DNA of 64,000 nt from Streptomyces albus subsp. albus (GTDB lineage: Bacteria; Actinomycetota; Actinomycetes; Streptomycetales; Streptomycetaceae): assembly GCF_000725885.1 (NCBI RefSeq), contig NZ_JODR01000002.1, forward strand, positions 124,001-188,000. The letters run 5' to 3'. The translations under genes and the position numbers were made by a program. Each line of letters opens with the position of its first letter. Position 1 is the stretch's first letter. A model generated the notes under the pieces. It was given only the letters and a program-made list of their open reading frames with translations. It was not told the DNA's origin and searched no databases. Of this stretch, positions 33,504-42,545 are shown in pieces.

Positions 33504-34931
33504 ATGAGCGAGAACAGCGCAGACGTGATCGTCATCGGCGGCGGAACGGGCGGCTACAGCACGGCCCTGCGCGCCGCCCATCTCGGCCTCGACGTCGCCC
33601 TCGTGGAGCGCGACCTGGTCGGCGGCACCTGCCTGCACCGGGGCTGTGTGCCGAGCAAGGCGATGCTGCACGCCGCGGAACTCGTCGACGGGGTGGCCGA
33701 GGCCCGCGAACGGTGGGGCGTGAAGGCGACGTTGGACAGCGTCGAGTGGAGCACCCTGGCGGCCACCCGCGACGACATCGTCTCGCGCAACCACAAGGGG
33801 GTCGAGGGCCAGTTGGCCAAGGCCGGGGTCCGTCTCGTACGGGGCACGGCCACGCTCGCGGGTCCGCGCGAGGTGACGGTGCGCGCCGACGGGGCGGGGG
33901 CCGGGCGGTGGACGGCGCGGCGCGGGCTGGTCCTGGCCACCGGTTCCCGCCCGCGGGTGCTGCCGGGCCTGGAGCCGGACGGTACGCACATCGTCACCAG
34001 CGACGACGCGCTCTTCGCACCCGGGCTGCCGGACAGCGTGCTGGTGCTGGGCGGCGGCGCCATCGGCGTCGAGTACGCCTCCTTCCACCGCTCCATGGGC
34101 GCCGAGGTGACACTGGTGGAGGCGGCCGAGCGGCTGCTGCCGCTGGAGGACGAGGACGTCAGCCGCCAGTTGACGCGGGCGCTGAAGAAGCGCGGCATCA
34201 CCGTGCTGACCGGCGCCCGGCTGCTGGCGGCGCACCGGGCCGGCCCGGGCATCGAGGCGCGGGTCCGGCCCGCGCGGGGCGACGGGACGACACTGGGGGC
34301 GCAGCGGCTGCTGGTCGCGGTCGGGCGGGTCCCGGTCACCGACGGGCTCGGCCTGGCGGCGGCGGGCCTTTCGACGGACCCGCGCGGTTTCCTCCCGCCC
34401 GCGGACTGGACGACTCTCGAGACCGCCGTCCCCGGTATCCATGTGGTGGGTGACCTGCTGCCGCCGCCGTCCCTGGGGCTGGCGCACGCGTCGTTCGCCG
34501 AGGGGCTCGTGGTCGCCGAAACACTGGCAGGGCGCACCCCCCGGCCGGTGGACTACGCGGCCGTACCGCGCGTGACGTACTCCAGCCCGCAGACCGCGTC
34601 GGTCGGCCTGGGCGAGGCGGAGGCGAAGGCCGCCGGGTACGCGGTGCGGGTCAACACGATGCCGCTGACCGCCACGGCCAAGGGCATGGTCCACGGGCAG
34701 GGCGGCATGGTGAAGGTCGTCGCCGAGGACGGCCCCGACGGACGGGTGCTGGGCGTCCATCTGGTCGGCCCGCACGTCTCGGAGATGATCGCCGAGTCGC
34801 AGCTCGCCGTCGCCTGGGACGCCTCCCCCGAGGACATCGCCCAGCACGTCCACCCGCACCCGACGCTGAGCGAGGCGGTCGGCGAGGCGTTCCTCACCCT
34901 CGCCGGGAGGGGCCTGCACCAGCACGCATGA
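33504..34931 (+). CDS. Dihydrolipoamide dehydrogenase-like NAD(P)/FAD disulfide oxidoreductase
   Basis: A 475-aa group-I disulfide reductase. FAD motif GGGTGG near residue 12, redox-active GGTCLHRGCVPSKA (Cys pair about 42/47), NAD motif VLGGGAIGVEYAS, and the C-terminal HPHPTLSEAV with the catalytic His-Glu dyad of the partner subunit. It fits dihydrolipoyl dehydrogenase, but no 2-oxoacid dehydrogenase genes are adjacent, so it may be an auxiliary paralogue. ATG 33504 was chosen over ATG 33447, which adds 19 unconserved residues. Regulated by the divergent LysR gene. Confidence 0.88.
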   Translation: MSENSADVIVIGGGTGGYSTALRAAHLGLDVALVERDLVGGTCLHRGCVPSKAMLHAAELVDGVAEARERWGVKATLDSVEWSTLAATRDDIVSRNHKGVEGQLAKAGVRLVRGTATLAGPREVTVRADGAGAGRWTARRGLVLATGSRPRVLPGLEPDGTHIVTSDDALFAPGLPDSVLVLGGGAIGVEYASFHRSMGAEVTLVEAAERLLPLEDEDVSRQLTRALKKRGITVLTGARLLAAHRAGPGIEARVRPARGDGTTLGAQRLLVAVGRVPVTDGLGLAAAGLSTDPRGFLPPADWTTLETAVPGIHVVGDLLPPPSLGLAHASFAEGLVVAETLAGRTPRPVDYAAVPRVTYSSPQTASVGLGEAEAKAAGYAVRVNTMPLTATAKGMVHGQGGMVKVVAEDGPDGRVLGVHLVGPHVSEMIAESQLAVAWDASPEDIAQHVHPHPTLSEAVGEAFLTLAGRGLHQHA

Positions 34932-34946
34932 CCTCCGCGCGACGGA

Positions 34947-34984
34947 GGCGGAGCCCCCTGCGGTCACCCGCAGGGGGCTCCGCC
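34947..34984 (+). terminator. Strong terminator after the dehydrogenase gene
   Basis: Perfect 17-bp stem 34947-34963 with 34968-34984 and a 4-nt loop, 16 nt after the stop codon. Confidence 0.85.
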
Positions 34985-35307
34985 GTATGAAACGCCCCTT
35001 TTCTCCGGCTTCTTCACGCCCGTCCGGGCTCGCCGCAGCCCCATGACCCCGCGCCCGCGGTTGGGGAACGAGGCCCCGGGCAGACGTCCTCGCGTGCATG
35101 CCCCCCGCGCGGGTGCCGGCCGGGCTCTTCGGCAGGATGGGCACACGCGGCGTCATGACCAGGCGCCCCGCACTCGTCCGGACGGTCTCGCAGGTCTCCG
35201 CACAGGCCGGTGCGACGTCCGTCCGTCACGCCCGGCACTGTGAGGAGCCTCACGGTGATTCCTCGTCCGAGGCGTCGACCGGATGTCCCGCGTCAGGCGT
35301 ATGCCGA
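34985..35307. promoter_or_regulatory. Promoter region of the sigma factor gene, with palindrome
   Basis: 323 nt upstream of the sigma factor. An in-frame open stretch extends back to 35098, but its sequence lacks the sigma fold and I treat it as untranslated. A palindrome GTGAGG-AG-CCTCAC at 35240-35253 lies 55 nt before the GTG start and is a candidate operator or mRNA hairpin. Confidence 0.5.
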
Positions 35308-35832
35308 GTGAAGCGAAAGATCCGGGAGTGGCAGTTGACCGTCGAGGAGTTCGAAGAGTTCTACGCCCAGACGGTCGCGCGGCTCACGGGGCAGTTGTTC
35401 GTGATGCTCGGCGACCTGCACGAGGCGCAGGACGTGGTGCAGGAAGCATTCATCAGAGGGTGGAGCCGGCGGCAGCAGCTCGACCGTGACGGCCGGCCCG
35501 AGGCGTGGATCCGCACCGTCGCCTGGCGGCTGGCGGTGAGCCGGTGGCGGTTTCGCCGGCGTTCCGCGGACGCCTGGTCCCGCAGCGGGGTCCCACCGCA
35601 TGTGGAGGGACCCGGCCCCGAACAGGTGGCGCTCATCGAGGCGTTGCGCGCGCTGCCGGCCCGGCAGCGCCGCTCGATGGCCCTGCACTACGTGTGCGAC
35701 CTGACCGTCGAGCAGATCGCCCAGGAGACCGGGTTGTCGCCCAGCACCGTCAAAACGCATCTGACGCGCGGCCGGATCGCGCTCGCCCACCGTCTGCACG
35801 AGCCGCGCCACGAGGAGGCTCCCGGTGCCTGA
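35308..35832 (+). CDS. ECF/SigE-family RNA polymerase sigma factor
   Basis: A 174-aa sigma-70 family protein with region 2 (FEEFYAQTVARLTGQLFVMLGDLHEAQDVVQEAF pattern, residues about 13-46) and region 4 (LPARQRRSMALHYVCDLTVEQIAQETGLSPSTVKTHL pattern, residues about 113-149). The start at GTG 35308 places region 2 close to the N-terminus as usual for ECF factors; earlier starts add non-homologous sequence. It overlaps the next gene, which may encode its membrane partner, by 8 nt. Confidence 0.88.
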   Translation: MKRKIREWQLTVEEFEEFYAQTVARLTGQLFVMLGDLHEAQDVVQEAFIRGWSRRQQLDRDGRPEAWIRTVAWRLAVSRWRFRRRSADAWSRSGVPPHVEGPGPEQVALIEALRALPARQRRSMALHYVCDLTVEQIAQETGLSPSTVKTHLTRGRIALAHRLHEPRHEEAPGA

Positions 35833-36226
35833 GTCCCAGGACCCGCTGCGGTCCCTGTTCCAGCAAGCGGCCGAGGCGGGGCGCAGACAGGCGGCCCCCG
35901 CACCGCCGTCGGACATCACCGCACGCGGACGGCGGGCGCACCGGCGCCATGTCGCCCTCGTGGTGGCGGCGGGTCTGACACTGGCCGGGGGCGGCATCGC
36001 CGCGGTCACGCTCCTGCCGGGCGAGCCGGACCCCGCCGTGCCGGCCACCACGCCTTCCCCCGACCGGTCGTCCGCCGTCCAGCCGACCCGGCCGCCCTCG
36101 TCCGGCGCCACGACCGCGCCGGCGACCAGCCCGCCCCCGCAGGCGCCCACGACCGTGCCGCCGTCGCGGACCGCCGGCTCCCCGGAGAGCAGCACGACGG
36201 CTCCCCCCTCCTCACCCGGGCGGTAG
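35825..36226 (+). CDS. Single-pass membrane protein paired with the sigma factor, possible anti-sigma
   Basis: A 133-aa protein: about 40 cytoplasmic residues, one membrane helix (VALVVAAGLTLAGGGIAAVTLL, about residues 43-64) and a Pro/Thr/Ser-rich outer tail. It starts at GTG 35825 inside the sigma gene, so the two are coupled. Position and topology suggest an anti-sigma factor or sensor, but no zinc anti-sigma (HxxxCxxC) motif is present, so the role is inferred. Confidence 0.72.
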   Translation: MPESQDPLRSLFQQAAEAGRRQAAPAPPSDITARGRRAHRRHVALVVAAGLTLAGGGIAAVTLLPGEPDPAVPATTPSPDRSSAVQPTRPPSSGATTAPATSPPPQAPTTVPPSRTAGSPESSTTAPPSSPGR

Positions 36227-36479
36227 GCGGCGCGCCGCGTCCGCCCGCCGGACGCGGACGTCCGCCGCCCGCCGCCCCGAAGCCCCACCCGTCCGCCCTG
36301 TTCCCCCTTCCCGCCTTCGGACCTCACCCCTCCCGTCGTGTTCCTCCCGCCCCGCCCACCGCTCATGCCCGCCGGCCCCGTTGCCCTCCCGGGCCCCGCC
36401 CGGGCGCCGCCGCGCCCCGCCCCGTCTGCTCCGTCCCCGCACATCCGCACACCCCCCACACCCCCAAGGAGTCCCCTCC

Positions 36480-37757
36480 ATGCCGGTCCTCCAGCCCAGT
36501 CGGCGGAAGCGCGACCCGGGACCGTCGCCGCACCCCGCCGAACGGCACCCGGACTCCCCGCAGACCGCACCGGAGGACGAGCCCGGTGCGCGCAGCTCAC
36601 CGGCGGCTCTCCCGCAACGCCTGCTGCGGAGACTGCGCCCCGCCGACCGTGAGGTGCTGTGGCTGTACCTGCTGACCCGCGCGGGCATCTGGATCACCGC
36701 CTACTGCACCCGGTGGCTCTTCCCCGACGACGGTGACACCCGCTCCCCCGCACCGCTGCTCGCTCCCTTCCTGCACTGGGACTCGGTGCGGTACCTCTAC
36801 ATAGCCCGCGACGGCTACTTCCCCGGGCAGGCCGGGCCCTGGCGCGGCGACTGGGACAACCGTGAGGCGTTCTTCCCCGGATTCCCGCTCCTGCTGCGCG
36901 CGGTCCACGCCCTGGTGCCAGACTGGACGCTGGCCGGGCTGCTGATCTCCTTCGTCGCGGGCGCCGTCGCCGTCGTGGCGCTGGCCCGGATCGCCGAGTG
37001 GTACCTGCCGGGAACCCGGGCCGGGGGACGAACCGTCCTGTTCTTCCTGCTGTCCCCCAGCGCGATCTTCCTGGCCGCCGGCTACACCGAAGCCCTCTTC
37101 CTGGCCTTCGCCCTGCCCGCCTGGCTGGCCGCCCTGCGCCGCAACTGGCAGGCGGCGGCCGTGCTGACCGCGCTGGCCACGACCGTACGAGTCAGCGGCC
37201 TCTTCCTGGCCGCCGCCGTCGGTCTGCACTTCCTGCTGACCGTGCGGGAGCACCGGAGATGGCGGGCGCTGCCCTGGCTGGTACTGCCCGCCCTGCCCGT
37301 CGCCGTCTACCACCTGTTCCTGAGGGTCCACACCGGTGACTGGATGGCCTGGAAGCACGCCCAGGAACGCGGCTGGTACCGCGACTTCCACACCCCGTGG
37401 GAGGCCTGGGCCAACACCTGGCGCGGCGCCTTCGGCCACTCCCAGACGACCGGCTACGCCTTCATGTTCCAGGCGGAACTGGCCGCCATGGCCGTCGGGT
37501 TGCTCCTGCTCGGTCTGCTGCTGTGGCGGCGCCGCTGGCCCGAGGCCGCCTGCATCGGCCTGAGCCTGTGGGCCCTGGGCACCTCCTACTGGTACATGTC
37601 CATCCCCCGCGCCATGCTCCTGTGGTGGCCGCTGTGGATCGCACTGGCCGCGGTGAGCCTGCGCAGACCGTGGGCCAAGAGCGCCTACCTGTGTCTCGTC
37701 GGGCCGCTGACCACCGTCTTCGCCCTCACGTTCCTGACGGGACGCTGGGCCGGCTGA
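36480..37757 (+). CDS. PIG-V-like membrane mannosyltransferase family protein
   Basis: A 425-aa protein with a 60-residue hydrophilic N-terminus and about 8-10 membrane segments. It contains the HWDSVRYLYIARDGYF motif characteristic of PIG-V-type GT-C glycosyltransferases, which in actinomycetes use polyprenyl-phosphate mannose for cell-envelope glycans, plus AFFPGFPLLLRAV. ATG 36480 is preceded by AAGGAG. The preceding 253-nt gap (36227-36479) is C-rich without a recognisable gene. Confidence 0.83.
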   Translation: MPVLQPSRRKRDPGPSPHPAERHPDSPQTAPEDEPGARSSPAALPQRLLRRLRPADREVLWLYLLTRAGIWITAYCTRWLFPDDGDTRSPAPLLAPFLHWDSVRYLYIARDGYFPGQAGPWRGDWDNREAFFPGFPLLLRAVHALVPDWTLAGLLISFVAGAVAVVALARIAEWYLPGTRAGGRTVLFFLLSPSAIFLAAGYTEALFLAFALPAWLAALRRNWQAAAVLTALATTVRVSGLFLAAAVGLHFLLTVREHRRWRALPWLVLPALPVAVYHLFLRVHTGDWMAWKHAQERGWYRDFHTPWEAWANTWRGAFGHSQTTGYAFMFQAELAAMAVGLLLLGLLLWRRRWPEAACIGLSLWALGTSYWYMSIPRAMLLWWPLWIALAAVSLRRPWAKSAYLCLVGPLTTVFALTFLTGRWAG

Positions 37758-37947
37758 CGGCCGGGGAGCGCCCCGCTTCGACGGACGGCCCCGGCGCGGG
37801 GGCAGGTGTGAGGAATTCGTCGTGCCGAACATCCCGTGCCGGATTCCGCTGATCGACTGTTGACCGTCACAATCACCGGGCGACCATCCCCGTTTCTCCC
37901 TGCTGCCTGGTCCTGCCCGGACGCACGGAGGGGAGGGCCGCTGTCGG

Positions 37948-38019
37948 ATGCACGAAGGAGATGATCTCCCGTCGAGGAGGAGGCACGTAGTTGGAAGCAA
38001 GGCTGGCCGTGACGGCTGA
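37948..38019 (+). other. Possible short upstream ORF overlapping the GntA-like gene start
   Basis: ATG 37948 opens a 23-codon frame preceded by GGAGGGGAGGG (spacing about 10) and ending at 38019, inside the next gene in another frame. The peptide is charged and ends in a basic stretch. Its ribosomes would run over the palindrome at 37957-37969 and the TTG start. It may tune expression of the downstream gene; this is speculative. Confidence 0.3.
37957..37969. promoter_or_regulatory. Palindrome next to the GntA-like gene ribosome binding site
   Basis: GGAGAT-G-ATCTCC, directly before the GAGGAGG site. It could be an operator or a hairpin occluding the Shine-Dalgarno region. Confidence 0.45.
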
Positions 38020-38725
38020 CGCGCGTCGCGAGGTCGAGGAGTTCATCCTGGGAGACCGGTTCTCCTGCCTGGCGGGACGTTCCGCCTGGCGCCGGGGCGG
38101 CATCACCCACCGCCATTACGACCGGCTCGGTGACGCCGATTCCGCCCGGCTGCTGGCATGGGACCTCGCGGAGTTCGTGGCGTCGGCCGACTGGAGCGCC
38201 CGCACGTTCACCAGCTTCATCGCGACGTTCGAGCAGCCTCGCGGAGTGGACGAGCTGCGGTTCGAGGAACTCCTGTGGCAGCATCTGCAACTGCTGCACG
38301 ACCACGACGCCGAGTCCCATCCCTGGGCGGAGGGCCGCTCCGCCGATCCGCAGTCGGAGGACTTCGCCTACAGCGTGGCCGGCCACGCCTTCTTCGTGAT
38401 CGGGCTCCATGAGACGCACCGCCGGTGGGGCCGCCGGCCGCCGTTCCCGATGCTGGCCTTCAACTCCCACGAACAGTTCGCCCGGATCAAGGCGGCCGGG
38501 ATGTGGGACCGGCTGGCGGAGAAGATCCGCAAGCAGGACATCAAGCTCCAGGGCGACATCAACCCGAACCTGTACGAGTACGAGAAGCTCTCCGAGGCCC
38601 GCCGTTACTCGGGCCGTCCCAAGCCGGCGGACTGGCAGTGTCCGTTCGCGGCCCGTGCGTCCGCAGCCGCCGGTGCGGACGCGGCCGGTGAGCGGGACCG
38701 GGAGCTGACCGCCTCCGGAGCCTGA
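37991..38725 (+). CDS. YqcI/YcgG (GntA-like) family haem-dependent oxygenase candidate
   Basis: A 244-aa cytoplasmic protein of the YqcI/YcgG family, which includes GntA, the haem-dependent N-hydroxylase of guanitoxin biosynthesis. Visible family segments are FSCLAGRSAWRRGG, DPQSEDFAYSVAGHAFFVIGLHE, PMLAFNSHEQF and KQDIKLQGDINPNL. The TTG start at 37991 has a strong GAGGAGG site 7 nt upstream; GTG 38009 is an alternative. No guanitoxin genes are near, so the substrate is open. It is a single gene ended by a double hairpin. Confidence 0.8.
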   Translation: MEARLAVTADARREVEEFILGDRFSCLAGRSAWRRGGITHRHYDRLGDADSARLLAWDLAEFVASADWSARTFTSFIATFEQPRGVDELRFEELLWQHLQLLHDHDAESHPWAEGRSADPQSEDFAYSVAGHAFFVIGLHETHRRWGRRPPFPMLAFNSHEQFARIKAAGMWDRLAEKIRKQDIKLQGDINPNLYEYEKLSEARRYSGRPKPADWQCPFAARASAAAGADAAGERDRELTASGA

Positions 38726-38734
38726 GCACGGCGC

Positions 38735-38796
38735 CCGGTGCCGTGGGCCCCGCCGGACGGGGGCCACGGCACCGGCGCGGCCCGGTCACCGGGCCG
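38735..38796. terminator. Double hairpin between convergent genes
   Basis: First hairpin: 12-bp stem 38735-38746 with 38764-38775, extended by further G-C pairs. Second: 8-bp stem 38778-38785 with 38789-38796. The pair lies between the GntA-like gene and the convergent MFS gene and likely terminates both. Confidence 0.75.
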
Positions 38797-38802
38797 GGCG
38801 GG

Positions 38803-40410
38803 TCAGGACACCGCCTCCCGGCGGGCCGGGCCGCCGTCCTCAGCCGCGCCGCGGGCCCCGACGGCACCGCCGGGGCGGGTGGCCGTACCGGGGCCGCCGC
38901 GCTGCACCAGGTGCGGGTCCTCCGCGAACTCGGCCGGGCCCCGCCGGGAGGCGGCTGACGACGGCAGGAACGCGGCGATCAGCAGTCCCAGGAGTGCGGC
39001 GCCGGCAGCGATGAGGAACGCGGTGCGGAACCCGTCCAGGTTGGGCACCCGGGTGTGGCCCAGCGGGCTGGTCATCCGGGCGAGGACGACACCGACGACC
39101 GCGCTGGAGGTGGAGGTGCCGATGGAGCGCATCAGGGTGTTGAGCCCGTTGGCGGCGCCCGATTCGGACGGGTCGACGGCGCCGAGGATCAGGGCCGGCA
39201 TCGCGGAGTAGGCGATCCCGATGCCCACCCCGATCAGCACCGACAGCAGCACCGTCTGCCACACGGCGCTCAGCAGCACCGTGCCCAGCAGATAGGAGGC
39301 GGCCAGGATCACCAGGCCCGTCATCAGCGACACCTTGGGGCCGCGGGCCTCGGACAGCCGCGCCGAGAGGGAGGAGACCAGCATCATCGCGATGCCCATC
39401 GGTGCCACGCACAGCCCGGAGACGACCATGGACTGGCCGAGCCCGTACCCGGTGGCGGCGGGCAGCTGCAGCACCTGGGGCAGGACCAGGGTGAGCGCGT
39501 AGAAGGCCAGCCCCACCATGATCGACGCCAGGTTGGTGAGCAGCACCTGGCGGCGGGCCGTCGTCCGCAGGTCCACCAGCGGGTCGGCGATCCGCAGTTC
39601 CAGCAGCCCCCACAGCAGGAAGATCACCACGGCGGCTGCGAGCAGCCCGAGCACACGGGCGCTGCCCCAGCCCCAGTCGGCGCCCTTGGAGATGGGCAGC
39701 AGCAGCGCCACCAGCCCGGCCGAGAGGCCCAGCGTGCCCAGGACGTCGAAGCGGCCCGGCGTCCGCAGCGACGACTCGGGCACCAGGAAGAACACCAGCG
39801 CCATGGCCACCACGCCGATGCCGGCCGCGCCGAAGAACAGCACGTGCCAGTCGGTGTACTGGGCGACCCATGCGGCCAGCGGCATGCCGAGCGCGCCGCC
39901 CACCCCGAGGGACGAGCTCATGAACGCCATGGCCGAGCCCAGCCGTTCGGGCGGCAGCTCGTCCCGCATGATGCTGATGCCCAGCGGGATGGCCCCCATG
40001 GCGAACCCCTGCACGGCCCGGCCGATCACCATCGGCACCAGGGCGGAGGTGAAACCGCAGATCAGCGAGCCCAGCACCATCAGCCCCAGGCTCAGCAGCG
40101 CGATCCGCCGCTTGCCGTACAGATCACCGAGCCGGCCCATGATGGGCGTGGCCACGGCGCCCGACAGCAGCGTCGAGGTGATCACCCAGGAGGCGTTGGA
40201 CGTCGATGTGTCCAGCAGCGAGGGCAGTTGGGCGACGACCGGCACGATGAGGGTCTGCATGACGGCGACCGAGATCCCCCCGAACGCCAGCACCGGGACG
40301 AGCCAGCGCCCGTCCCCTCCCCCACGGCCCCGCCCCGCCCGTATACCGGCCTCGGCCTGTGCTCCCACACTTTCCGCCACGCGTCGACCCCGCCCTTTCT
40401 CTCTGTTCAT
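38803..40410 (-). CDS. DHA2-type MFS transporter (multidrug-like)
   Basis: A 535-aa membrane protein with 14 predicted helices, the DHA2 family signature MGRLGDLYGKRRI and the long second half typical of QacA/EmrB exporters. The N- and C-termini are hydrophilic and Arg/Gly-rich. No regulator gene is adjacent. The 134-nt upstream region contains the promoter but no clear operator. Confidence 0.88.
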   Translation of the reverse strand: MNREKGRGRRVAESVGAQAEAGIRAGRGRGGGDGRWLVPVLAFGGISVAVMQTLIVPVVAQLPSLLDTSTSNASWVITSTLLSGAVATPIMGRLGDLYGKRRIALLSLGLMVLGSLICGFTSALVPMVIGRAVQGFAMGAIPLGISIMRDELPPERLGSAMAFMSSSLGVGGALGMPLAAWVAQYTDWHVLFFGAAGIGVVAMALVFFLVPESSLRTPGRFDVLGTLGLSAGLVALLLPISKGADWGWGSARVLGLLAAAVVIFLLWGLLELRIADPLVDLRTTARRQVLLTNLASIMVGLAFYALTLVLPQVLQLPAATGYGLGQSMVVSGLCVAPMGIAMMLVSSLSARLSEARGPKVSLMTGLVILAASYLLGTVLLSAVWQTVLLSVLIGVGIGIAYSAMPALILGAVDPSESGAANGLNTLMRSIGTSTSSAVVGVVLARMTSPLGHTRVPNLDGFRTAFLIAAGAALLGLLIAAFLPSSAASRRGPAEFAEDPHLVQRGGPGTATRPGGAVGARGAAEDGGPARREAVS

Positions 40411-40544
40411 CTGTCAACTGCCACCGCACGAGGCACCGTTCGATGCCTACGGCTACCATTCGCGTGCAGCGTACAAATGAACACGGGAGGGCCGTCTCGT
40501 ATTTCGCTCGGGGAGACGAAGCAGATCGTGCGCCCCGGCGCGCG

Positions 40545-40958
40545 TCAGTCCGCGTCCTGCCGCGGCACCAGACGCAGCGAGACGGAGTTGATGCAGTAGC
40601 GCTGGTCGGTGGGCGTGGGGTAGCCCTCGCCCTCGAAGACGTGCCCCAGGTGGGAGCCGCAGCGGGCGCAGCGGACCTCGGTGCGCACCATGCCCAGCGA
40701 GCGGTCGGTCAGCAGCTCCACGGCCTCGGAGCGGGCCGGGTCGTAGAAGCTGGGCCACCCGCAGTGCGAGGCGAACTTCGTCTCCGAGCGGAACAGCTCC
40801 GCGCCGCACGCCCGGCACTCGTAGACACCCGTGGTCTCCGTGTCGGTGTACTCACCGGTGAACGGGCGCTCCGTACCGGCCTCGCGCAGCACGTGGTACT
40901 CCTCGGGCGACAGCTCCGCGCGCCACTGCTCCTCGGTCTTGTCGATCTCGTACGCCAT
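40545..40958 (-). CDS. msrB: Peptide-methionine (R)-S-oxide reductase
   Basis: Repairs methionine-R-sulfoxide in proteins with thioredoxin. The 137-aa enzyme has four zinc cysteines (C48, C51, C97, C100), HCGWPSF and the catalytic C122 in RYCINSVSL, all intact. A GAGGAG site precedes ATG 40958. It lies 35 nt after murC, likely in one transcript. Confidence 0.97.
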   Translation of the reverse strand: MAYEIDKTEEQWRAELSPEEYHVLREAGTERPFTGEYTDTETTGVYECRACGAELFRSETKFASHCGWPSFYDPARSEAVELLTDRSLGMVRTEVRCARCGSHLGHVFEGEGYPTPTDQRYCINSVSLRLVPRQDAD

Positions 40959-40993
40959 CTCGGCTCGCTCCTCAGCGCTCGTTCCGTGCGGGG

Positions 40994-42403
40994 TCAGTCG
41001 GCGAGCCGGGCGAGGATCTTGGGGCCCAGCTCCGTGACGTCCCCCGCGCCCATGGTGAGAACGAGATCACCCGGCTCCGCCATTCCCACGACGGCGTCCA
41101 CAGCCTCGTCCGGGGTGCCCATGGCCCGCACGGCGGCCCCCGCGGCCTGTGCGGCGTCGGTGATCAGCGCGCTGGTCACCCCCGGGATCGGGTCCTCGCG
41201 CGCCGGGTAGATCGGCAGCACGACCGATCCGTCGGCCAGGGCCAGCGCCTCCCCCATCTCCTTGCCGAGTTCCTGGGTGCGGCTGAACAGATGCGGCTGG
41301 AAGACCACCAGCACCCGGCCCTCGCCCGCGCCGCCGCGGATCGCCTCCAGATCGGCGGTCATCTCGGTGGGGTGGTGCGCGTACGAGTCGATCACCTGGA
41401 CGCCCCGGGTGAGCCCCTTGAGCTGGAGGCGCCGCTTGACACCCGTGTAGGAGGCCAGCGCCCGTCCCAGATCCGCCGCCGGCACGCCCAGGGCCGCGCC
41501 CGCCGTCAGGGCGGCCACCGCGTTGAGGGCGTAGTGGTTGCCGGGCACCGACACGTCGAAGGTCAGCTCCTCGCCGTCCAGGACGACGACGACCTCGCTG
41601 GCCAGCCCCTTCGGTGTGATCCGCACAACCCGCACGTCGGCGTCCGCGGCCTGCCCGTACGTACGGATCCGCAGGTCGCGCCCGGCCGCCCGCAGCCGCC
41701 GCGTCAGCTCCCGGGCGCCGTCGTGGTCGGCGGAGATCACCAGCGTGCCACCCTCGGCCACGCGCCCGGCGAAGATCTCGAAGGACTCGTAGATCTCCTC
41801 GATGGAGGCGTAGTTGGCGTGGTGGTCCAGCTCGACGTTGAGGACGATGGCGACCTCGGGCCGGTACTTGTGGAAGCTGCGGTCGCTCTCGTCGGCCTCC
41901 GCGACGAAGATCTCCCCGGTGCCCTGGTGCGCGTTGGAGCCGGGCCCCTCCAGATCGCCGCCGATCGCGTACGAGGGGTCGAGCCCCAGGTCCGCGAGGC
42001 TGACGGCCAGCATCGAGGTCGTGGTGGTCTTGCCGTGCGTCCCGGCCACCGCCAACGGCCGCAGGCCCTCCATCAGGGCGGCCAGCGCGTCCGCTCGGTG
42101 CAGCACCGGCAGCCCCCGCCGCCGCGCCTCGGCCAGCTCCGGGTTGTCCTCCCGGATCGCGCTGGAGACGACCACGGCCGTCGCGTCGGGCGCGAGGTGG
42201 CCGGCGGCGTGGCCGATGTGGACCGTCACCCCGAAGCCGCGCAGCGCGTCCGCGGTGGCGGACTCACGGGCGTCGCTGCCCGCGACGCGCGCGCCGCGTA
42301 CGGCCAGGATCTTCGCGATCCCGGACATCCCCGCGCCACCGATCCCGACGAAGTGCGGCCTCTCCATGGCGGAGGGAAGGGAGGGTGTGGCGGCAGCGGT
42401 CAT
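40994..42403 (-). CDS. murC: UDP-N-acetylmuramate--L-alanine ligase
   Basis: Adds L-alanine to UDP-MurNAc in peptidoglycan precursor synthesis. The 469-aa protein has the N-terminal Rossmann GIGGAGMSG, ATP-binding AGTHGKTTTTSM, central EADESDRSF and C-terminal YAHHPTEM, in the usual order. ATG 42403 has AGGAG upstream. It stands outside the mur/fts cluster here, as is common in Streptomyces. Confidence 0.97.
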   Translation of the reverse strand: MTAAATPSLPSAMERPHFVGIGGAGMSGIAKILAVRGARVAGSDARESATADALRGFGVTVHIGHAAGHLAPDATAVVVSSAIREDNPELAEARRRGLPVLHRADALAALMEGLRPLAVAGTHGKTTTTSMLAVSLADLGLDPSYAIGGDLEGPGSNAHQGTGEIFVAEADESDRSFHKYRPEVAIVLNVELDHHANYASIEEIYESFEIFAGRVAEGGTLVISADHDGARELTRRLRAAGRDLRIRTYGQAADADVRVVRITPKGLASEVVVVLDGEELTFDVSVPGNHYALNAVAALTAGAALGVPAADLGRALASYTGVKRRLQLKGLTRGVQVIDSYAHHPTEMTADLEAIRGGAGEGRVLVVFQPHLFSRTQELGKEMGEALALADGSVVLPIYPAREDPIPGVTSALITDAAQAAGAAVRAMGTPDEAVDAVVGMAEPGDLVLTMGAGDVTELGPKILARLAD

Positions 42404-42545
42404 ACGGAAACTCCTGGCTAGCACCTTGAGGGGACGCGCCAAGCCTATGCGGTCGCCACGGCGGCCCGGCGCGGCACACCACCGCACCCGCCGAAACCGG
42501 GCGGGGCGCCGCCGGCGGTCTTTGCCCCGCCCGGCTCCGGCCGGC

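Noticed and set aside
33369..35156. 595-codon frame antisense to the dihydrolipoamide dehydrogenase-like gene
   Set aside because: The + strand gene has all catalytic motifs; the antisense product has none.
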